Below are positions 24,548 to 35,088 of a DNA stretch of 64,000 nt, piece after piece. The translations under genes and the position numbers were made by a program. This stretch comes from Isoetes taiwanensis (lineage: Eukaryota > Streptophyta > Lycopodiopsida > Isoetales > Isoetaceae), in the NCBI GenBank assembly GCA_021234155.1, contig JAJEKV010000041.1:5196829-5260828 (forward strand). Reading direction: 5' to 3'. Below the pieces are notes generated by a model. The model searched no databases and had not been told where the DNA came from. It saw nothing but the letters and a program-made list of their open reading frames with translations. Each line of letters begins with the position of its first letter. Position 1 is the stretch's first letter.

Positions 24548-25718
24548 GGGGGCGTCACCTTGTGGAACCTGTCAAAACCACGTGCATTAACGGGAGGGGG
24601 CAATTTTTTACCCTTTTCCGTATGTATACTAGGGTCATAGAGGTTTTTGGATATTCTTCTACTTATAAAACCATATGGAAAGGACTCAAATTTACCTATC
24701 AGAAACACGTATACTAGGGGTTTTTTGGCTACCCTTTGCACGCAGGTGGCATGTCCCATATAAAGAAGGTGAATCCCCCGGATGCCCCCCCTCCATTTAT
24801 GTGTATTTAATAAAGGCCAATATTTATTAATGTTATTTTGGACACGTGCGCAAAGTCATTATATCTAGTGCACGTGTGTATATTCAAAGTTTTTTGAATT
24901 TCAAACTTGAATTGTGGACCCATGGTCCATCAGCCCCCCTTCATTATTTTCAAATAAGGGTTCCCATGTGACGCCTTGCTATTCATGGATGCAGGATTGC
25001 CATGTGGCGTCCCGGTTTCTTGGGAAGCACAGCGCCTGCCCATTATTTATGGACTACAACGGTCCATTATAACTTGAATTCGACACTTGTCCTTAGCCAG
25101 TGCGACCTCGGTGCATGCCTTACTTATAAGTATTCTTTTTTCTGGATAGTCGCGTTTTCAACAGTCTAAAGCTCCGCTTCCAAAACAGGCGCTTCGCTGT
25201 CACTAGATTTTACGACAAGGCGCCCATCCACGTCCTGCTCTGTATGGCTAATGGAAAGTCGGCCCACCAAGGGAGGCAAAGGTAATGCTTGCATCATTGT
25301 CGGGTTACTGTAACTGTTTATAATCTTTTTTATATTGCTCTCCAAAACAACATGGCATCTATTCTATCTTCTATCTATTCCCCCATTTGCTTTAAAAGAA
25401 GCCTGCACCTCCTAATTCTGAGTCTGTCCTGAAGTTACTGCAATAATCTACTGTTTTTCCTTAAAATACCTCTCTATTCTATCCTATAACTATTCCCCCA
25501 TTTGCTCTAAAAGAAGCTTGCACCTAATTCTGAGACTGTCTTGAAGTTGCTGCAATAATCTACTGCTCTTTTTGAGCTACCTCTCTCACTAGTACCTTTT
25601 GTTGTCGTAGTGAAACTTGACCAAATTGGGAGCCCACATGTTTTGACCCCATGTCCCGAACCATTTCACAGTGGTTCACACTCGACAAATCTGGCACCCG
25701 CCTTGCTTCCCACTCAGT
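24548..25718. other. Spacer upstream of cluster B, no gene seen
   Basis: No coding signal. A direct duplication of about 90 bp lies near 25350-25570 (the TATTCCCCCATTTGCT block followed by AGAAGC.TGCACCT.CTAATTCTGAG occurs twice). This region probably contains the 5' flank of the ParB/methyltransferase-like gene. Confidence 0.45.
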
Positions 25719-26127
25719 AAATTGGGCGCCCGCCCAATTTCAGTGAGCAAGTGTCTTTGCGTCAATTGCACACTTAGTAAATTGGGCGTCCGCCCAATTT
25801 ACCTAGGAAGTGTGTATGCCTCAATATCATCCACCGCTAGACTTGTCAGGTTGGTCGCCAATCCTAGACCTGCCAAATTGGGCGGCCGCCCAATTTCCCC
25901 AGCACATGCCTCTCACTTGGCAAAATGTGCGCCCGCCCAATTACCTGCAATGCTTTCTAATCATCGTGTATTTCACAGTGACTCTTGAAATTGGGCGCCC
26001 GCCTGCAACCATTCCACCTTATTTCAAGCTAAGTAAATTGGGCGGGCGCCCAATTTACCTTTGAATTGTATGCCCAATTTACCTAACAAGTGTCGTACAC
26101 TTGGCAAATTGGGCGGCCGCCCAATTT
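25719..26127. repeat. Palindrome array, cluster B
   Basis: Seven copies of the GC-cored palindrome start near 25719, 25779, 25875, 25922, 25988, 26035 and 26106. Those at 25875 and 26106 are perfect 22-bp palindromes with a NotI-like centre (GCGGCCGC). Those at 25719, 25779 and 26035 depart from the dyad at one pair. The spacers partly repeat as well (ACCTA.CAAGTGT after the right half-site), so the array looks like a decayed tandem repeat of about 60-70 bp. It lies just upstream of the first exon of the ParB/methyltransferase-like gene. Confidence 0.9.
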
Positions 26128-26289
26128 ACTGTAATACTTTCGGTCAACTTGTACTTCATAGTGTCTTTTGCAACCGTGCCATTACTTGTAAGCAGTATTT
26201 AATTCTTGTTTGATGCAATGCAGGACTAATGGTAAGGACAAAACAGACTGCCCGCATGCCTGGCTATGGACCTGGGATACCGCAGGCCA

Positions 26290-26880
26290 TTGCTGTTGCG
26301 AAAGAGACAGATCAGGATGTTTGGTGATTTTTCAGCACATTTTCAAAAAAAATTGGCTAAAGTAAATGGAAAAAATTGGGAAAAAAATTATAATTTTAGC
26401 TTAACTTCTTTCGGGACTGCACCAACCCTGGAGCTCTTTAGCCAAATGCTAGAAAGTAAGAGAGTGAAATTTTGTATTGTTTAGCTAAGCCATAGAAACT
26501 TTTAGAATGAATTTCAGGCTAGTTTAGCTAACATCATTCTAGTTTATATGAAACATATGATTAGTAATTTAGTTTCTAGCATTATGAATTAATTTGAGTC
26601 CTAGACTTTGCTAGTTAGCATTATTTTAGAATGTTTTCACAAAGAAAATAACTAAAATAAGTGGAATATATTGAAAAAACTATAGTAATTTGGCTTAATA
26701 TTTTCTGTTGGTCACACCATAGAAATTTTTGGGATGATGTTTGGGTTACTTTAGCTAAACGCTAGAAAGTATAGGAGGAAAAATGTGTACAGTTTAGCTA
26801 AACCAGAGAAAGTTTTGGGAGTTTAGCTAAAGTCATTCTAGCTAATAAGAAATATGTGATTAGTAATTTATTCCCTGTTG
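26290..26880. repeat. Tandem duplication inside the first intron
   Basis: Two diverged copies of about 250-300 bp. Both contain GCTAGAAAGTA, a TTTAGCTAA.CCA.AGAAA block and end in ATATGATTAGTAATTTA-like sequence (near 26550-26575 and 26850-26870). They lie in the inferred intron 1 of gene 2. Confidence 0.6.
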
Positions 26881-28403
26881 CTGACAAGTACACGTGGTGC
26901 ATTGAAATTGAGAACGTAAATCCTAAGTGGAGCACAAACCATCTCAAAGATTTATGTTTGTATTTTGCCGTGCCAGGGACAAAGAAGACAAGCAATGCTG
27001 GGATAGCAATTGATATGGGGGTGAACACAGAAGTACCCGGCGAGATAGAAATTATTGTGGAAGACGTATTGGACAAGTGCTTCCGTGCATACAGGCTACC
27101 CCTGGCCACTTATGACCCCCAACTCATGTCAGCAAGCATAACTGAAAATCAAAACTCCTGTGCAGCAAAGGGTTGGCAGCTCAACTCATACGAGAGTTTG
27201 GAAAGATCGGGAATTAGAAAGCGTGGAGACATTATAGATGGCTTCCACATAGTGAGGCAGTGGATTCTTGATCACAAGAAGACTAGGTCAAAGGGCTTGT
27301 ATACAGAATATCATGGGAAGGCCCAGCCAAAAATGTACGATTCGACCTGGTTAAAGTCTCGATATGGAGTTCCCAAGAAGGGAGATGCAGATAAAAGTGC
27401 AGAGAAGTCCAAGAACGTAGTAGTTGACAAGGGCACTGCTACAAAGAAAAAAAGATCATCTTTGACAACTAACCTCAGCATAGAGACGCCAGTTGTTATG
27501 CTTGGAGGTATGGAGAAGAGAGCACGATCCTCTTATCCGAGCAATAGTGCAGGAGAGTCTTCTAAACAGTCTGCTGAGGTTCGGGTAATAAAGAAACGAA
27601 GAACAGAAGAGCAAGCAGGCACCTCCTCTAAGAAAGGAAGACGCCCCACTCCACCTCAGAGTTCATCTGAGACAAGTGAGGACAGTGAAACGCCTAGTGA
27701 CAGTGAAGAAGGGGGATCAATGCAAATTGTACAGTGTACAACCTCTAATGTGGAGTTAACACAGGAGAGTAGGCGTGAATTATCACAGAGCACCATGTTG
27801 AACATCAAGCATAGGGAAAGGATTTATCCACTAGGTATTGGGTTCGAAATAGATGTCGACATATTCAAGGTGCATCAAGCGCCTGCAAACATGACCTGCA
27901 GGGTCATCAGTGCAGAACATGTGGATACCCTTTATGAATCATTCATAACTATGCAAATGCATCCTCCGTATGCAGATGTCGTTTCGTTTGACCCGTCAAC
28001 AAGGCATGCTATCAAGTGGAAGAGAGCAAGTGATTTGGACAATGCGGAATTCTGGATTGTCAATGGAAATCACACCACAGCCGTTGCTCAAATCCTTGTG
28101 AACCAGGCTTTGGAATGGCCCCCAGAAAGAAAGCATTTAAAAGATTTGATCTTTTTCTTTTATGCCAAGCGAAAGTGTCGTGTACTGGCTGGAAACCTAA
28201 CTCCAAGGGAATATGCTAAGGTCATCCAGGAAACAAATGATATCATACTCAAGACAATTCCTGCAGGTGTCTTCTTCGAGCAGGTCCAGTAGCTTCGCAA
28301 TCAGTGGGAACTGTTGGCAAGCCCAAGAAAGGGAAGCGTGGTCAATCAACGGAAGGCGCTTACTCTGTAAGTTATCTTCCCATGAACCCCTGTCCTCTCT
28401 TCC

Positions 28404-28579
28404 AAATCGGGCGCCCGCCCAATTTGAAACATGCCATCGTTGTTCCAATCTGTTGTAATCTGTACACCTCCAATCGAGTGCACATGCATGTTCCCTCCAA
28501 ATAGAGCGGCCGCCCAATTTCAAACCCTTAATGTCTGTCCGTAATGTAGTTTCGTCCAAATCTGGCGGGCGCCCAATTT
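28404..28579. repeat. Palindrome array, cluster C (intronic)
   Basis: Three copies of the palindrome at 28404, 28499 and 28558, each with an intact right half (CGCCCAATTT) and a slightly mutated left half. All sit inside the inferred intron 28367-28629 of gene 2, which has a consensus GTAAGT donor. A further remnant (GGGGGGTCTCCCAATTT) lies in the next intron near 29724. Confidence 0.8.
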
Positions 28580-30165
28580 GAGGATGCGTCTACAAAACTT
28601 TTCTTATGTCTTCACAACTTGTCTTACAGTATCTATTGTATGCAGGAGTGGGTAGCTATAGCAAAGCAGACCCTGAAGAAAGCGAGCATGCGGGACTATG
28701 ATTACTTCGTCTATCTTGACGAACCAACTTGGAATATGTGCACGCCTGTCGCTCAACTATTTTACGAGGATGAGCTGAAGGATGAGAATGGCGACAGAAT
28801 TGAAGTCAAAGATCGTCTAAGGATGTTCACAAACAATTCTTGTCGGCCATTGAAGTTTATGCACCCCATGGACTTGCAGAGATTAATGAGGGAGATCATA
28901 TCAGGCACCACGTTCATCAAGGCCACGAAGGCTTATACAGGAAGGCGCGTGTCATGAAGATCCAAGCGCAAGAATTAAGAAAAGTTGGCACTGTTGAGCG
29001 TGCATTACTGAAATACCTGAGAGAGGTGAAGAAGTTGAAAGTCGAAAATACGGATGAAGTCAGACAGGCTCATCCCATATTCACAGAGAACCTCATGCGC
29101 AAACAATGTCAGTGATTGGACAGAGAGTCGAAAAGAAGCTGAGAAGGAAAATCTTTCCGAGACTCTTATTACAAAAGTTAACGAGTACCTCCGTGGACCA
29201 GTTGAAGAGGGTTCGAAGGCTTTCAAATGCCTGACTGTCAATCTACAGGGGATGTGTGTTGATGTCGTGAATACATTGGCACGTTTTGTTGGACATGACT
29301 TTAGGGACCTGAAGAAATGGTCGGTAGAGGAGTATCAAAAATTCATGGATCAGATTAGTATCCTAACGGACTAGCAATTATATTGGATAACAATATTTAT
29401 CAGCGCAGAGCATTTGAATGAGTGCTTGGCTGCAATGAAAACAATAGATGGTGGTAGTCGGGTGTGGATTGGAGCCTACCAGGTTCCCAAAGCGAAGTCA
29501 GGGTCAACCTCTAGATTTCGTGAGCTTCAGAGCCTTGTCTTGGTCATGTACATGGCCCGAGACGAAGCGGCAACACCTGCTCTATATGATCTGAATCTAT
29601 GCTTTATAGACAGTGACCATCCACAACAGCATTCGAAACTTCCCCAGCATCTGAAAGAGGCAGAAGACATCGAGAAGAACTTACCAGACGTGGAGTGCTC
29701 AGTAGGTAATTTTCATTGAAATAGGGGGGTCTCCCAATTTATGCGTGTGTTATTTTTGCTAAAATAGTTTCTCTTTCAGCGTATTGGTTGTATCGTCCCT
29801 GGGGTGATAAGACTGCTGCAGATGGGTCCGGACCTCTCCTGCCGAATCAACTAGAAGCCAAGACCTGCACGTATTTGGCGCGCAAACTAATGATGGAGGG
29901 TTGCGGCATTCTTGATTTCTTTTCTGGAGGTTCATTCAGGGTTAAAGCATGGAGGTGGGGGGGTGTAAAATCGCTAGTGGGGTACAACTTTTGGCGAAGC
30001 GTTTAAGCACTTTAAGTGCTGAAACTCGCGGACGTCGAAGCCCCTCACGCCCTTCTCCCACCTTTTCCCCTGGGCGCGAAAACTCAGATCAGTGTTTCAC
30101 TGTTGATGATGGAGGCATGGAGCGCGGATGATTTTCACAAAGATCGAGGTCTCAGGTAATTCGGG

Positions 30166-31898
30166 GTGAAGCCCCATGAGGAAGAAGCTTGGTTGGAAAA
30201 TAATGTCACGGATCGAGATTGGGATTCTGTTTGGACAAAGAAGTTGAACAAGGGAAAGATAAAATGGCACTCAGGCAAAGGAGCATCTTCAAGAGAAGTT
30301 GGAAACACTCACGAAAAAAATCTACAAGAATTGTCACAACAAAGAAGTAAGAAAGCAACCGCCCTTTGCTTTTGGCGCTTGAAAAATTGCACTAGATCAA
30401 TACTTGCACCCGAGGAACACAAAGTAAATCGGGCTGCATTTGTCGTGGTAATGTCAAAGATACCACAACAATAGACAAGTAAAAACAGAGGCGTATGTTG
30501 TAGCACATGTTAGGAAAACTGAAATGAAGGCAAAGCCAAAGGTGGGAGCCGGATCAAATGAGATCGCTGCATGTGATGAGAACATAAAACCCTTAGAGAA
30601 TGCAAAGACAGAGATTGGAAAATCAGTTTTACTTATCACAAAGAATCTGGAAGCAAAAGAGGGAAGTGAGCTGAAAGGCAATGAGAAGGCCTCCGAATTA
30701 CGTAAAATGATGTTGGAAGAGGCTGAAAACAGTTTAAGACAGCCACAAATGATTTGGCTACAAAACAGAGGAGTTCAAGCTTAATCCAACATGTGAGTTG
30801 GAGGCGTAAATTAAAGATTTGGAGCAGACCGTCCGTGATGGAAACTTGGCACAGAACAAGGTACAAAAAGCAATGAACCCTACATCCGTTAATGAGCAGG
30901 TCAAACGTAAACTCAAACTTGAGGAGGAGTTAAAAGTTCTCGAAGAGAACAGACTTCTCGCATTTCTACATAAACAATTTAGGGAAGCTGAAAATGGATA
31001 CTCCCGCAAACATTTAGCATCTCTACTATTATACGAGAGATAAGTTGCTAGTGGAAGATCCATTTTATACATGTTCTAAGATGTGGTCCGAATTCAAGAA
31101 AGCTTACAGTGTTAAGTTTAGCAATCGAATTGCCAACATGAGTATCATATAGCTTGTTGTTCATTGTTGAGAGGAGGACAATGTATTCATGGTTGCCCCG
31201 AAATGTGCCGAGGGTGTATTTGACGAGCTAGGTTTTGGCCATGTTGCGTGTGCTTCAAATAGTACACCAAAAAGGATGTGTTAATCCGTCCCCGCAATTG
31301 AGGTCTCACCGCTGAGGGTTCAAAGAAGGACAATGGTGCCATTTGAAGATGCACAACACCGCAAAGTCCTATAGGAGTACAAATAATTGTGATCGATTTG
31401 AATGCAACAAAGAACCACCACCACCACCCAAGAAGAAGTCAGTCCAAGAAGCTATAGAAGAAGTCAGAACACAAAGACCACTTGTAAACACGGCACCAGT
31501 TGTAAACACAACACCAGCCAGTGGAAAAACAACAGAATCCGATTGTACACAATCAAGCACCTAAGGAAGTTGAGGGAGTAATTCCATCGGATGAGGGCAA
31601 CTTGGGTGTATATTTGCGTAAGGAAAAGGGCGTAAGAACAAAGAGGGGTAATCTGGAGGATAGCAAAGAAGTTGTTCAGGCTACAAGAAAGAGAACAAGA
31701 AGTAGCTATGCAAAAGATGCAGGAAGCAGCCTCAATCATGACACCACACATATCGAAATGTGTTCTCAAGAAAATGCGAATCAGGCCCCTCAAGTTTCGT
31801 GTGAGCCCGATCTTCAACAAGTGATTGCTGCCATTACTAACCCTGGAAAGGGGGTATGGGCATTGTTGGGCAAGAAGGCACAACTTAGTGTTGCTTAA
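30166..31898 (+). pseudogene. Charged, coiled-coil-like coding relic in the transposon
   Basis: Open stretches 30166-30474, 30524-30784, 30819-31043, 31343-31564 and 31521-31898 on the plus strand are rich in Lys, Glu, Ser and Asn, with heptad-like helices (LKLEEELKVLEENRLLAFLHKQF). They lie upstream of the FCP1-like relic in the same direction and might be N-terminal exons of the same gene. No domain is recognised. Stops and frame changes are frequent. Confidence 0.35.
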
Positions 31899-32100
31899 AA
31901 CATTGAATATTATTAATTTTCTTTTGTTGCATTCACTGTAGGATTACCAGTTGATTCTGTTAGGTCGAGAATCCTCCTTTGCCGTTGATACGGAAAGGTT
32001 TCCACATTCAACCCATTTTTCATTTTCATCTTCATCTATTTATTCATGTAGTAATTCCTCGCTGTGTAGGTATTCGTGATGTTCCAACATACTAAATATT

Positions 32101-32680
32101 GATTTGCCACCAAAAGATAAACTCATTGTCTTGGATTTAAATGGTGTGTTGGTAAAAACATTTGGTGCAAATGAACACATACGCTTGGAAGCGGATTGAC
32201 AATGACATACACTAGCGTAAAAAGAAAGTGATATTCGCACCGTATGCGTGTTCTTCTTGAAGACTTTGTTACGTATGTTGTGTTGGTATATGGTCATCAA
32301 TGCAACTCTCCAATGTGGAAGATGTGCTTGCAAGTACTATGTCCGTGATTTGAGGGACAGATTTCAATTTGTATGGGGACAGAAAAAAATATTGCGATCG
32401 GGTTTTCACCACCCTAACAAACCCGGGCTGTCCAAATTTCATGATGAAGCCACTTGGGAAAATATACGAGTCATACCCAAGATTCTCTGGTAAGACTTTG
32501 CTTCTTGATGATTCATTATACATGTCTTACCTTAGCAGCCCCTCGAAATTTCTCAAGGGTACCGCATTCAAGATGGATGTCCATGATGAAGTGCTACCAA
32601 GACTCACCCCAAAGATAGAAGAAATATCAAGCAGCCAAGACCGAGGAAGAAATGAAGTTACCGGTGAAGAATACACATAG
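32101..32680 (+). pseudogene. FCP1/NIF-type HAD phosphatase relic
   Basis: Reads PPKDKLIVLDLNGVLVKTFG (HAD motif I region, with DLNG as in a plant subgroup). After a stop, VIFAPYA, VGIWSSMQLSNVEDVLASTM and, after another stop, DRVFTTLTNPGCPNFMMKPL and YPRFSGKTLLLDDSLYMSYL. The LLLDDS block is motif IV of the FCP1/NIF (SCP-like) fold. Known family role: dephosphorylation of Ser residues, classically on the RNA polymerase II C-terminal domain. Stops at the ends of LEAD, CSS and MSVI (TGA each; CGA would fit the last) make this copy dead. It lies inside the 8-kb transposon, so it is cargo, a captured host fragment or part of a nested element. Confidence 0.65.
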
Positions 32681-32699
32681 ATACAAGCCTTGGCCTAAG

Positions 32700-33500
32700 G
32701 CGATAGAAAGATTATGAAGCTATGCTTGGAAAGACTTTCTCGAAAAACAGCTTGCAGCCTCCAAGCAGTTTGTGAAGGAGGAATTGAGAAGGTTTATGGT
32801 GATGACGCTTGTCATTCTCCATGATTATTGGCTTGTTTGTCATTTATTTAGGCCAAGGAATCCTACACTTTTCATGTACCATCTTTATCTTAATTTAAGA
32901 ATGTTTTTGCTATATTGTTTATGTAGTTCAATGCGACTTCTCTATAAGTTTTGCTATATTGTTTATATATACTTCAATGCCGACCGAAAGGGATGCTTAA
33001 AACTTATCAAGTGCTTAAAAAAAAAAATTGCCCGCAAGTGCTAGTCCGGTATGAGTCTTAATGGCGATAATCGCTTATTGTCATGCAAAGGATGTATACT
33101 TTTATGTAGTTGCTTAATGTCATCATGTGCTTACCGTCATGCGCTTAAGGTGCAAAGGTTTATTGTTAAGCCATATAACCGCTTAAAGATAGTCGCTTAT
33201 TGCATAAGTGCTTGCGTGGTGTTCCAAAGGTTTACTCACCGGGTAATCAACTGAAACTCATTAAAATGCTTAGTGTTTGAAACTAATGAAAGAGCTAGAG
33301 CACCTCGTTACATTCAAGCGAGAATCTGAATGGACCGCACAGAATTAACTTCATAAATTTGATAGATAGACAAAAATAACATTTCATAGATGAAGAAGAA
33401 GAGATCTCAATGAAACAAAGACAAACACAAAAAAAGTTTGATGGTAAACAAGATTTTTTATAAAAAAAAAGGCCCTTAGGCCAAGTGTACACAAAAGAGA
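32700..33500. other. Spacer in the transposon
   Basis: No coding signal beyond small frames. Around 33040-33200 the sequence repeats GCTTA-type motifs (TGCTTAATGTCATCATGTGCTTACCGTCATGCGCTTAAGG), similar to sequence near 34250 and 37640-37760, which may be subterminal repeats of the transposon. Confidence 0.4.
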
Positions 33501-33530
33501 AAAATATACAAAATTTCGCCCCCGAGGCCG

Positions 33531-33640
33531 TCTCTTCTTCAAAGGGGGTGTCTTCTTCAAAGGGGGTTGTCTTCTTCATCAAGGGGGTGTCTTCTTCAAG
33601 GGGGGGTGTCTTCTTCAAAGAGGGGGGGTGTCTTCTTCAT
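33531..33640. repeat. Short tandem repeat (GTCTTCTTCAAAGGGGGT)
   Basis: About six imperfect copies of an 18-base unit, followed by a CTTCTTC-rich tract to about 33850. Both lie within the 8-kb transposon. The Glu-rich minus-strand frame across the tract is probably compositional. Confidence 0.85.
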
Positions 33641-34129
33641 CTTCATCCGCTTCGCATCTTCATTCTCCATCCGCAACAAATGAAACAAACGAAAAAATTA
33701 AACAAACGAAGATTAAACAAACGAAAAAATTGAAAACAGAAACAAATGAAAATGCATGTACCTTTAAGGACCACCAACTCCTCCAAGTCGGCTTCCTCGC
33801 CTTCCTCTTCCTCTTCCTCTTCTTCCTCGGACTCGCCTCTTCTTCTTCTCGATTCGCCTATCCATCCCTCGTGATCACAAATGCGGTGATATATTCCTCG
33901 CGATTCATTTCCGATTCTCATTTTCTGATTCCTCATAGGAATCAAGATGATGAGGAATCGAATCGACTCCTCCTCAAACCGGGAGGCGAGAGTGGGCGGG
34001 AGAGGAGGCGGCAGAGAGTGGGCAGCAGAGTGGGAGGCAAAGAAGAACTTCCGCAGAGGCGGAAGAGTGGAGGGAACACCTCTTCGACGCTTTAGTAAGC
34101 GCCTCTTCGAGGTGACCTTCGGCTCCTCT

Positions 34130-34250
34130 GATCTTCCTCACTTCATGCCGAATGCGGAATGCGGAGTGCGGAGTGCGGAGTGCAGAGGAATTGGCGGGCG
34201 GAGGAATTGGCGGAGCGTGAGCTTGTAGGTGGAGCGTGAGCTTGTGGGCG
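34130..34250. repeat. GC-rich tandem motifs (ATGCGGAGTGCGG and GGCGGAGCGTGAGC)
   Basis: Short direct repeats: GAATGCGGAATGCGGAGTGC followed by GGAGTGCGGAGTGC, then two copies each of GAGGAATTGGCGG and GGAGCGTGAGCTTGT. CpG-rich island within AT-rich DNA, no gene. Confidence 0.75.
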
Positions 34251-34259
34251 CCTACTGCT

Positions 34260-35088
34260 TAAGTCCGTGCTTAGGCGCGTCGCTGTAATGATAAACCTCA
34301 CACGCCGTAACAATTAATTCGTAACCAGGCTTAAATATTTCGTATGGCCAGTCGAATTGACACATGTCACATCGAGGAAATGCCTTGACAATATAATTTT
34401 GCCAAGAATGTTGGGATAGTGATGGTACCAAAATAAATAATTGAACCTTATTCCAATGTCACAAATCTACATTCTTATAAACAACAATTCAATCTTCATT
34501 TCGAAGTACGTGTCCATGCACACCACCCTTGTGCATCCTCACTATTGTTAATATATATAAAAATATGTGCTTACATGCTTAGGTGCTGGAACAACAAATC
34601 ACTTGAAAAGAATAACATCAATTTCGTTAAGTGTCAAACAATTACATTGTTATTGGGAGAGACCGCCATAATTTTTTCATGGGTCTCCCCGTGACATTCT
34701 CATACATGTCTCAGGCCTTCTATTTTTCCATATCAATTTTAGGATATCTTACCACATGGTCAGTGCACCTGAGGCTTCGGGTTGTTTAGTGAGCAACATA
34801 TACTTGAAATTACCCAAGAATTGATAATACAATCCACTTAAGATAATCTCATGCACTCCAAATTTTTGCCCCCATCCATCTTTGTATGAATCTTCAAGTG
34901 TGCATTTGGGTTCTGCACTTGAGGATGTAGAAGTCCACACCCTCCTCGAATTGTCTACCTCAAAGATTCACCGCAAAATTGTCACCTACCTCTACCAAAT
35001 TACCGATCCATTCATTGGCTTGTTCAAGAGTCTCCTTTTTTTTCTCAACTCCTGGGTTTTAAGTCGGGTTACCTCCCACTTTCCAAAT
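34260..35088. other. Spacer in the transposon, no gene seen
   Basis: AT-rich sequence between the tandem motifs and the transposase relic. Small open frames have no support. Confidence 0.4.

Larger units (their letters stand above)
26229..29938 (+). pseudogene. ParB-like/DNA-methyltransferase-like fusion gene, 5' part (gene 2)
   Basis: Inferred exons: 26229-26318, 26889-28366, 28630-29705, 29780-29938 (continues at 37971). Phases agree at each junction (0, 2, 1). Exon 1 reads MVRTKQTARMPGYGPG, matching the histone H3 tail ARTKQTAR at seven of eight positions. Exon 2 holds a basic patch (KKKRSS, KKRRTEEQ), an acidic Ser/Glu stretch, then (27810-28200) a ParB N-terminal-like domain: FKVHQAP, VDTLYESFITMQMHPPYADV, FWIVNGNHTTAVAQIL. 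Exons 3-4 look like an N6/N4 methyltransferase: SRFRELQSLVLVMYMA, LPNQLEAKTCTYLARKLM, then motif I start GILDFFSGGSF. Bacteria and phages have ParB-methyltransferase fusions; the same order here supports the call. Damage: TAG at 28290 and 29372, frameshifts near 28940 and 29100. The box after VDVVNT reads LARF, not DPPF. The exon 1 donor (GTTTGG) is weak. Confidence 0.55.

Noticed and set aside
25719-26127. CRISPR-like array
   Set aside because: Repeats are palindromic and short, spacing varies, spacers themselves partly repeat, and the setting is a plant nuclear genome.
31343-31564. Proline-repeat ORF (PPPPPK) as an independent gene
   Set aside because: Short and surrounded by stops; kept only as part of the decayed plus-strand relic.
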